22,685 nt of DNA, taken from positions 1 to 22,685 of the IMG/VR virus record IMGVR_UViG_3300030098_001954; one strand, given 5' to 3'. Each line of letters starts with the position of its first letter. Positions within the stretch are counted from its first letter, which is position 1. A program made the position numbers and the translations under genes. Source of the stretch: a virus. The notes below the pieces were generated by a model that was not told where the DNA came from, did no database searches, and worked only from the letters and a program-made list of their open reading frames with translations. Shown here piece after piece: positions 8,530-14,512 of this stretch.

Positions 8530-8732
8530 CGGCACATACATCCTATAAGAGAACCTGTTCCATCTTTCATTATGTGAAGATTTAAAGCATCAACATATCC
8601 TGTTAATTTTAATCTTAAAATTTCACACACATCAAAACAATCAACATGACTTGTCAAAACTACACCATCTAACAATTTTTTTGTTACTGGTATCAGATGA
8701 TATATTCCATCATTTAATATTATTAAATCCAT
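8526..8732 (-). CDS. hypothetical protein, 68 aa, last gene of leftward unit
   Basis: 68 residues starting MDLIILNDGIYHLIPVTKKL. The gene follows the oxygenase with a one-base overlap (TAATG on the minus strand), so it is probably translated by re-initiation; no separate ribosome site is visible. The sequence is mixed alpha/beta, with Cys32, Cys36, Cys65 and Cys67 and no membrane span. I do not recognise a family. Its stop codon overlaps that of the converging peptidase gene across the palindromic TTAA at 8526-8529. Confidence 0.7.
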   Translation of the reverse strand: MDLIILNDGIYHLIPVTKKLLDGVVLTSHVDCFDVCEILRLKLTGYVDALNLHIMKDGTGSLIGCMCR

Positions 8733-9265
8733 TAAAATAATACCGGTTCTAAAAGAAAATCAAAAGACAAGATTCTTTTTTTAAAATTTATTTTATTTGG
8801 TTCTGTGTAGTGTGTAAGAAATTGTGGAACTATCATCATGTCGCCCTCTTTAACTTGTGGTGTATATAACACACTTCTGTCTTCTTCACTATTCCATGGC
8901 TGTATGTATGTGGTTTTGGGTGAGTCTGGTTTCATATCAAGATATAATATACCAGCGTACCCTTGGGAGCTGTGATTGTGTGGAACATGATAGTGTCCCT
9001 TGTGATATACAACCGACCAGACTCTTTGCAATAATATCTTAGAATTAAACTTTGCTCTTATCAGACTAAACTCATCCTTAAATATATCTCTAAATTCTGT
9101 AGTAATACTACATTTATCTCTATTACTATAAAAATTAAGACGAGGCATCTCTGGATATCTAGCCAAAGTTTTTTCTAATTTTTTCTTTTTGTTTTTAAAA
9201 TCAATACACTTAATTTTAAAAAATTCTATTTTAAATACAGGTTCTATTTCGTATTTTATATCCAT
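8732..9265 (-). CDS. putative 2OG-Fe(II) oxygenase (PF13759/TIGR02466-like), 177 aa
   Basis: The second half shows a double-stranded beta-helix oxygenase pattern: YHKGHYHVPHNHSS with His96 and His98 as iron-ligand candidates, GYAGILYLD at 102-110, TYIQPW at 119-124, EGDMMIVPQFLTHYTEPN with the distal ligand His152, and KKRILSFDF with Arg164 placed to hold 2-oxoglutarate. This matches the 'putative 2OG-Fe(II) oxygenase' family common in marine phages, whose substrate is generally unknown. The N-terminal 70 residues are basic and charged. Length is normal for the family. It overlaps the upstream helicase gene by ten bases, so the two are co-expressed. A protein, nucleotide or DNA substrate are all possible; this sequence does not decide. 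Confidence 0.85.
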   Translation of the reverse strand: MDIKYEIEPVFKIEFFKIKCIDFKNKKKKLEKTLARYPEMPRLNFYSNRDKCSITTEFRDIFKDEFSLIRAKFNSKILLQRVWSVVYHKGHYHVPHNHSSQGYAGILYLDMKPDSPKTTYIQPWNSEEDRSVLYTPQVKEGDMMIVPQFLTHYTEPNKINFKKRILSFDFLLEPVLF

Positions 9266-10689
9266 TCTCTTAACTCTTCACCCATGATTTCTGTTGCAAT
9301 ATTCATTTTTTTACGTAGTGCTTTTACTATTTTTTCATCTACCGTTTTTGGTGTTATAAAATCCACATACGTCACTGATTTTTTTTGACCTATTCTATGT
9401 GCACGATCCTCTGATTGTAATCTTTTCTCTAGATCATAGCCATTAGAATAGTAGATAACATTATTGGCAGCTGTCAGTGTTATACCATAACCACCTGTCT
9501 GTGGATTACCTACAAAAAATCTTGCATCGGAGTTTGGATCTTGAAATCTTTCAATATTTTTTTGCCTAACATCTGCCTGAATTGCGCCATAATATTGTAC
9601 TATAGAGTCTTCTCCAAATTTTTTAGATATGGCTTTGACTATCTGTTGAATGTCATACACATAATTAGCCCAAATAATTACTTTACCCTCTACTTCCTCT
9701 AAAACATCAAGTAATTCAACCATTCTGTTATTTTTTATTTCTGTAATTGTATCGTCATCATTCTTTAAATGACCACAAGTAATCTGATGTAGACGCATAA
9801 GTTGTGTTAATACGTGGGGTGCGGTAGCCATCTTGCCTTTTAGTTGAGCGAGGGCCGCGGATTTCATTGTGGCATAAATGTGTCTTTGTTCGTCTGACAA
9901 TTCTACTTCTCTTTGTATGTATACTTTTTCTGGTAGATCCAAACAATCTTCTTTTAATACTCTGTAAGAAAATTTTTTAAGAGAGTCAGATAATTCATCT
10001 AATCTTTTATAACCACCTACGATCTGAACTCTACGACCACCAAAATTTCTATCTATCATTGTGGCATATCTATTTCTAAATGTGTAATAAGAATTAAATC
10101 CAAGTAATTCTTCGTGTAAAAAATTACATTGTGTATACAAATCTAGCGGTGATTTAGTAACCGGTGAACCTGTAAGTATCCTTCTATACTTTGCAAGTTT
10201 ACCTAAACTTAAAATAGCTTTTGTTCTTTTTGCTGTTGGTGTTTTAATTGATGTAGATTCATCAACAGCCATGATTGCTTTGTGGCAATTAAGAAACTTT
10301 GTGGCAAATTCTAGGCCTTTTTTAGTCGAAAATGCTTCTACATTCATGACAAGGATGTGAAGGTCGTAGTCTATCTTAAACAATTGTTGATACTCTTTAT
10401 CCTTTGCTTTGGATGTAGTAGCAGTCCATAATATCGTTTTGTGATCTATATGGCTAGGTAAATGATTTGGTATTTCTTGAGAAAACCAGTTTCTATATAC
10501 ACCCTTTGGTGCTATAATTAATGCCGAATTTATTTTGCCTTTATCATAAAGCATAGCGATATTATCAACTAACACTTTAGATTTACCTGTACCCATCTCC
10601 ATAAAATATCCATACTCTTCTTTGTTCCAAGATTTTTCTAGAGCAGTAACTTGATGCTCATATGGCTTTGTTTTAAATTTATAATTCAT
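9256..10689 (-). CDS. SNF2-family SF2 DNA helicase / translocase, 477 aa
   Basis: This has a full SF2 helicase core: PYEHQ Q-motif-like region at 9-13, Walker A EMGTGKS at 31-37, motif Ia IIAPKGVYRNW near 58-68, Walker B variant DEST at 143-146, motif III TGSP at 173-176, motifs IV and V in the second lobe (IIWANY; GITLTAANNVIYY), and motif VI QSEDRAHRIGQ at 425-435. The DEST box and 'RAHRIGQ' are diagnostic of the SNF2 group. About 477 residues is the compact phage form with no extra reader or DNA-binding domain. It probably moves on duplex DNA, remodelling protein-DNA complexes or aiding replication or recombination. It is the first gene of the leftward unit and faces the divergent promoter region. 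Confidence 0.95.
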   Translation of the reverse strand: MNYKFKTKPYEHQVTALEKSWNKEEYGYFMEMGTGKSKVLVDNIAMLYDKGKINSALIIAPKGVYRNWFSQEIPNHLPSHIDHKTILWTATTSKAKDKEYQQLFKIDYDLHILVMNVEAFSTKKGLEFATKFLNCHKAIMAVDESTSIKTPTAKRTKAILSLGKLAKYRRILTGSPVTKSPLDLYTQCNFLHEELLGFNSYYTFRNRYATMIDRNFGGRRVQIVGGYKRLDELSDSLKKFSYRVLKEDCLDLPEKVYIQREVELSDEQRHIYATMKSAALAQLKGKMATAPHVLTQLMRLHQITCGHLKNDDDTITEIKNNRMVELLDVLEEVEGKVIIWANYVYDIQQIVKAISKKFGEDSIVQYYGAIQADVRQKNIERFQDPNSDARFFVGNPQTGGYGITLTAANNVIYYSNGYDLEKRLQSEDRAHRIGQKKSVTYVDFITPKTVDEKIVKALRKKMNIATEIMGEELREWI

Positions 10690-10704
10690 TTTCTACTTTC
10701 TATG

Positions 10705-10734
10705 TTGACAATTATATAAACACTATTATATAGT
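10705..10734 (+). promoter_or_regulatory. sigma70-type promoter for the rightward replication operon
   Basis: The perfect -35 TTGACA at 10705-10710 is followed after 16 bases by TATATA (10727-10732), or after 18 by TATAGT (10729-10734). It reads toward the gene starting at 10752. The -10 lies inside the palindrome at 10720-10736, so a protein bound there would block it. Confidence 0.75.
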
Positions 10735-10741
10735 GTGTCAA
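10711..10741 (-). promoter_or_regulatory. sigma70-type promoter for the leftward SNF2/oxygenase unit
   Basis: On the minus strand a perfect TTGACA (plus-strand TGTCAA, 10736-10741) is followed after 17 bases by TATATA (10713-10718), or after 19 by TATAAT (10711-10716). It reads toward the helicase start at 10689. It overlaps the rightward promoter face to face, so the two probably compete. Confidence 0.7.
10720..10736. promoter_or_regulatory. palindromic candidate operator
   Basis: ACACTAT-TAT-ATAGTGT is a perfect inverted repeat with 7-bp arms and a 3-bp centre. It covers the rightward -10 and touches the leftward -35, an ideal place for a repressor or switch protein. The binding protein is unknown. 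Confidence 0.65.
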
Positions 10742-10751
10742 GAACTAAGAA

Positions 10752-11150
10752 ATGAAAAACAAAATATTTGAATTGTATAAACCAAATTCTTTAACAGAGT
10801 TTTTAGATTTTAATAAAAACAACCCTGAAGAGAGATTTGTTTATGTAGTTCAACAACCAGCTCCTAATATAAATATATTAAGTGCATCTGATTTTGGTTA
10901 CCTTGTAATATGTTTGCCTAATAGAGATCAGGCTATATTATCTACTGCACCTTATGTGCAAAAGATGAAAAAAAATTTACAAGATTTTAGAAAGCAAGAT
11001 TACTTGCTTGCTGTGGGAGATCCTGTTATTATAGGTATATCTACTGCAGCTGTGAGTGAGGTAACTTCAGGTCAGTTTAATATTTTAAAGTGGGACAAAC
11101 GAGAATATAGATACTATCCACTTGAAGTAGATATGTATCAGAAAGGATAA
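10752..11150 (+). CDS. hypothetical phage protein, first gene of replication operon, 132 aa
   Basis: 132 residues beginning MKNKIFELYKPNSLTEFLDF. It is mixed alpha/beta with several short hydrophobic strands (FGYLVICLP, DPVIIGIS) and no Cys or membrane span. The name-giving features of known DNA-binding or enzyme families are absent, and I do not recognise it. As the first gene behind the strong divergent promoter it is probably among the earliest proteins made. The ATG is about 18-20 bases after the -10 region, so the leader is very short; the ribosome site is weak (purines AAGAA). The stop TAA at 11148-11150 directly abuts the next ATG. Confidence 0.85.
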   Translation: MKNKIFELYKPNSLTEFLDFNKNNPEERFVYVVQQPAPNINILSASDFGYLVICLPNRDQAILSTAPYVQKMKKNLQDFRKQDYLLAVGDPVIIGISTAAVSEVTSGQFNILKWDKREYRYYPLEVDMYQKG

Positions 11151-11759
11151 ATGAGTATAAAACAAAAAGTAAAAATTAAAACTTTTACAGGTAGTGGATC
11201 TTTCGACATTAGAGATGAAATGATTAATGATTCAAAAGATTTTTTAGATACGGTTGAAGTTACAACAATTGCACAAGAGTGTGTAAATTTAAAAAAAGTA
11301 GAAGATGATATAGCTGCAATAGAGGAGCAGTTGAAAAAGAAAAAAGAAGAAGCTGATCATATCAGTTCAAAAATAATTCCAGAACTATTAGCAGAACAAG
11401 GATTGTCAGAAATTAAATTAGCTGATGGTTCTAAAGTTTCTGTTAAAAAAGAATTTAGGGCAACTCTTCCAAAAGATGAAGTAAAAAGAGATGCTGCCTA
11501 CCAATGGCTTCGAGATCAAGGGTTAGGAGATATTATTAAAAACAATGTCTCGGTAACATTTGGTAAAGGAGAAGATGACAAGGCCAAATCTTTGATTGAC
11601 CTTGCGGTTGCTAATGGTTACGAGCCAAGTCAGAAATCTGATGTAGCTTGGAATACATTAACAGCCCTGTATGAGGAGCGTGTCAAGGCCGGCCTTGACA
11701 TGCCTTCTGATGTTTTTAGTCTATGGATTAAAGACAAAACTAAAATAAGTCGGAAATAA
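11151..11759 (+). CDS. coiled-coil hypothetical phage protein, 202 aa
   Basis: The protein has an N-terminal leader rich in Asp and Thr, then a charged heptad-like helix at about residues 45-76 (VNLKKVEDDIAAIEEQLKKK and on), predicted as a coiled coil. A small globular part follows, containing ADGSKVSVKKEFRATLPKD and YQWLRDQGLGDIIKNNV. The pairing of coiled coil and 'G-x-x-D-I-I-K' domain occurs in phage proteins encoded near recombination or replication genes, but I know no proven function. There are no Cys pairs and no membrane span. The start directly follows the preceding stop with AAAGGA just upstream. The neighbour downstream is a possible ssDNA-binding-like protein. Confidence 0.85.
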   Translation: MSIKQKVKIKTFTGSGSFDIRDEMINDSKDFLDTVEVTTIAQECVNLKKVEDDIAAIEEQLKKKKEEADHISSKIIPELLAEQGLSEIKLADGSKVSVKKEFRATLPKDEVKRDAAYQWLRDQGLGDIIKNNVSVTFGKGEDDKAKSLIDLAVANGYEPSQKSDVAWNTLTALYEERVKAGLDMPSDVFSLWIKDKTKISRK

Positions 11760-11778
11760 CAACAAAGGATAAAGAAAA

Positions 11779-12546
11779 ATGAGTAAAGAAGTAATGAAAA
11801 AAGGATCGGGATCAGTAGCCTTGTTTGCAGAAGACGTGGCAACAGGTTTTGATAACATGACGCAAGATGATCTTGCGTTGCCTTATGTCAGAATCTTGGG
11901 TCAGTTATCGGCACAAGTGAATGAGGGGGATGGTAAATACATCGAAGGCGCTAAGCCTGGGATGATTTATAATAATGTTACCCATGAAATTTTTGATGGG
12001 AAGAAAGGTATTAAGGTGGTGCCTTGTTATTATAAAAAAGACTATCCAGAAAAAAGCGACAAAGGAGATGGGAATCCACTAACGGTGGCTACTCACCTAC
12101 CTAATAGTCCAATAATTAAAACAGGTAAGAGAGAGGGTGCTAAGATAAGATTGCCAAATGGTAATTATCTTGAGGAGACTGCTTATTACTATGTTTTAAT
12201 GGAAACAAAAGCAGGTGGTATGACACCAGCGTTGATTACTATGAAATCATCGCAGCTTTCTGTCAGCAAAAATTGGAATTCTATGATGAAGACCATACAA
12301 ATTGAGGACGGAAAAGGTGGCTTTGTTACACCACCAATGCATGCAGTTGTGTATAACTTGTCGTCAGCAATACAAAAGAACGATAAAGGTTCTTGGTATG
12401 GCTGGTCAATTACACAAGACCGAATTATGGGACAAGAGGACAAAGGATTGTACAAAAGTGCAAAAGAATTTGCTTCTAGTGTCTCGGACGGAACCGTGCA
12501 AGCAAAAGCTGATGTGGAAGAGAAGTCGGATAGTACACCATACTAA
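11779..12546 (+). CDS. conserved phage protein, possible ssDNA-binding-like replication accessory, 255 aa
   Basis: 255 residues. The N-terminal motif FDNMTQDDLALPYVRILGQL is followed by a beta-rich core (IKVVPCYYKKDY, AYYYVLMET, PALITMKSSQLSVSKNWNSM) and a disordered, acidic C-terminal tail (about 225-255) ending DSTPY. A beta-rich core with an acidic tail, encoded just before the primase, resembles phage ssDNA-binding proteins, but no OB-fold signature can be confirmed by eye. The start has AAAGGA about ten bases upstream. Base composition is richer in G+C than the flanking genes. A strong hairpin follows the stop. The role is inference from composition and neighbours. Confidence 0.85.
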   Translation: MSKEVMKKGSGSVALFAEDVATGFDNMTQDDLALPYVRILGQLSAQVNEGDGKYIEGAKPGMIYNNVTHEIFDGKKGIKVVPCYYKKDYPEKSDKGDGNPLTVATHLPNSPIIKTGKREGAKIRLPNGNYLEETAYYYVLMETKAGGMTPALITMKSSQLSVSKNWNSMMKTIQIEDGKGGFVTPPMHAVVYNLSSAIQKNDKGSWYGWSITQDRIMGQEDKGLYKSAKEFASSVSDGTVQAKADVEEKSDSTPY

Positions 12547-12553
12547 CCAAAAT

Positions 12554-12575
12554 GGGAGGATCGTAAGATCCTCCC
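12554..12575. terminator. perfect 9-bp hairpin with GTAA (GNRA) loop: weak terminator, attenuator or mRNA stabiliser
   Basis: GGGAGGATC at 12554-12562 pairs exactly with GATCCTCCC at 12567-12575 around the loop GTAA, a GNRA-type tetraloop. Only three T residues follow, so full intrinsic termination is doubtful. It lies between the 255-residue gene and the primase ATG at 12594, and could make the first genes more abundant than the primase. Confidence 0.7.
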
Positions 12576-12593
12576 TTTACAAAGAAAAAAGAA

Positions 12594-14126
12594 ATGATAA
12601 TAAAAAAAGATAAATTCAAAAATATATTTAGCGGATTAACAATAGCTTATGGACAATATCAACCAGGTGAACGTGGCGAAAACGGAAAGCAACAAGGAAA
12701 AGCTTTTATTGTACGTGGTGCCGTCACAGAAGAACTCTGGGAAAATCACCTCACAGGAAAAGGACCAGCACTGGGAATCATCCCTATTACGGAGAGCAAT
12801 GATTGTAGGTGGGGGTGCATTGATATCGATGAATATAATTTTGATCATCTTAGCCTCATTAAAAACATTCGGTCTAATAAACTCCCTTTAATAGTCTGCC
12901 GTAGTAAATCAGGCGGAGCACACGTTTTTTTATTTACCAAAGAAAATATACCTGCATCTTTGATGCAATCAAAATTAAAATCTATGGCCACCATATTAGG
13001 TTATGAAGGGTCAGAAATATTTCCAAAACAAACAGAAATACTAGTGGATCGTGGGGACACTGGTAATTTTTTAAACTTACCCTACTACAATGAGATGAAA
13101 GGACTACGTTATGCTATCAACGATAATGGCACCAGTTGTACACTTCAGGAATTTTTTGAGCTCCATGATGTTCATGCGCTCACAAAAGAACAAGTCGAAG
13201 CGATTAAAACGGAAGAAAAAAAAATAGAGGAAGCGTTTCCTGGAGGACCACCTTGTCTAAACAAACTTGCAACAACAGGATTTGGACAAGGTTCTAGAAA
13301 TAATGCTTTGTTTAATATTGCAGTATATTACAAACAATCTGCACCGGATACATGGGAAGATAAAATTGTAGAGGCTAATCTAAAATATATGGATCCAACA
13401 CTTAGTAATAGTGAAGTTCAACAATTAATTAAATCTGTAAATAGAAAAGGCTATGATAGATATAGATGTAAAGATTCACCTATTAACGCTGTTTGTCAAT
13501 CTGGTTTATGTAGAACAAAAAGATTTGGTGTGGGATTTGGTGAAGAAGAGATGCCCATGTTAGGTAGTCTTACAAAGTATTCATCAAAACCACCAGAGTG
13601 GTTTTTAGATGTGGATAAAAAAAGAATACAATTAAAATCAGAGCAACTTTATAGTCCGCAACTATTTGCATTGGCATGTCTTGATCAGGCTAATCTTGTT
13701 GTGCCTGTACCAAAACCAAAAGATTGGAAACAACATTTTTTAAAACCTATGATGCAAGGTTTGCAAGAAGTAGAACCTTTAGAATCTTTAGATCCAGTAA
13801 ATGAGTTAACAGGATTACTCCAAGATTGGACAACAAACAGACAATCAGCAAGAACTTTTGATGATATATTAAATAAACTACCATACACAGATGAGAAAAG
13901 AGAATTTACATATTTTAGAATGGAAGATTTTTATAATTTTTGTAAACGAAATCATTGGGAGAAAGATAAAAATCAAACAGGTAATTTAATAAAACAATTA
14001 AGTGTGTTTGTAGATGAGGAGAGAATGAGAATTAAAAAACAACAACCTAGATTAATTAAAATAAAAACTATGAAACAAGTGGAGGCTAGTGTTACAAAAG
14101 AACCTTACCAAGAGGAGCATTTTTAG
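12594..14126 (+). CDS. AEP-superfamily DNA primase (TOTE-type), 510 aa
   Basis: The archaeo-eukaryotic primase pattern is clear: IDIDE at 76-80 gives the metal ligands Asp77 and Asp79, CRSKSGGAHVFLF at 102-114 holds the nucleotide-binding SGGAH with His110, and GNFLNLPYYN at 157-166 closes the catalytic core. After it comes GQGSRNNALFNIAVYYKQ (231-248), typical of the C-terminal (PriCT-like) helical part, and a Cys cluster (Cys292, Cys301, Cys306) in RCKDSPINAVCQSGLC that may bind zinc. Residues 320-510 are helical with no recognised helicase motif. It should make primers for the PolA replisome. The ATG lacks a clear ribosome site and lies 19 bases after a strong hairpin. The stop overlaps the next GTG. 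Confidence 0.9.
   Translation: MIIKKDKFKNIFSGLTIAYGQYQPGERGENGKQQGKAFIVRGAVTEELWENHLTGKGPALGIIPITESNDCRWGCIDIDEYNFDHLSLIKNIRSNKLPLIVCRSKSGGAHVFLFTKENIPASLMQSKLKSMATILGYEGSEIFPKQTEILVDRGDTGNFLNLPYYNEMKGLRYAINDNGTSCTLQEFFELHDVHALTKEQVEAIKTEEKKIEEAFPGGPPCLNKLATTGFGQGSRNNALFNIAVYYKQSAPDTWEDKIVEANLKYMDPTLSNSEVQQLIKSVNRKGYDRYRCKDSPINAVCQSGLCRTKRFGVGFGEEEMPMLGSLTKYSSKPPEWFLDVDKKRIQLKSEQLYSPQLFALACLDQANLVVPVPKPKDWKQHFLKPMMQGLQEVEPLESLDPVNELTGLLQDWTTNRQSARTFDDILNKLPYTDEKREFTYFRMEDFYNFCKRNHWEKDKNQTGNLIKQLSVFVDEERMRIKKQQPRLIKIKTMKQVEASVTKEPYQEEHF
14112..14117 (+). promoter_or_regulatory. Shine-Dalgarno site fixing a GTG start
   Basis: GAGGAG lies eight bases before GTG 14126, which overlaps the primase TAG. 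This favours the GTG over the later in-frame ATG at 14141. Confidence 0.7.
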
Positions 14127-14512
14127 TGAGAGACGATTTGATGGTACAGCAACAGGTCAAAAGCATATGGCAGCACATGGTTGGTGTCATCTGTTTAAAC
14201 AAGACCAGACGTGAGAAAGTCAAGAAGATGTTGCCAGCCTTCTTCGAAGAGTTTCCAACAGCGATACATTTATTACAATCGGATAGAGACAAGATAGCAG
14301 AGATGCTGAAAGACTTAGGCATGAAACACGTCAGGGCCAACAGGCTGTGGAGGATGTCGGAAGATTATCTCGGTTGGGACGGCAAGGACGCAACAGAATT
14401 ATTTGGTATCGGCAAGTATGGCAGCGATAGCTATAGGATATTTTATAAGAATGAGATACCGGACAACATACAAGATAGCGAACTAAAAAGATATGTAAAG
14501 GAGGAGATGTGA
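14126..14512 (+). CDS. MBD4-like HhH-GPD DNA glycosylase (probable G:T / G:U mismatch repair), 128 aa
   Basis: The chain follows the catalytic domain of vertebrate MBD4, as I remember that sequence, almost end to end. [20 protein letters not shown] matches its [41 protein letters not shown] matches [36 protein letters not shown] (93-106) matches HGIGKYGNDSYRIF, the helix-hairpin-helix; IQDSELKRY (115-123) matches PEDHKLNKY and keeps the catalytic Asp (Asp117). No iron-sulphur Cys cluster and no methyl-CpG domain are present. It should remove thymine or uracil opposite guanine. It is coupled to primase (GTG overlapping TAG) and helicase (overlap of four bases). G+C is about 43% by hand count, against about 22-27% in samples of the flanking genes. 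Confidence 0.85.
   Translation: [128 protein letters not shown]

Noticed and set aside
12302-12613. A 103-codon plus-strand frame overlapping the 255-aa gene and the hairpin
   Set aside because: It lies in another frame of a well-supported gene, has a random basic composition, and would run through the hairpin and into the primase start.
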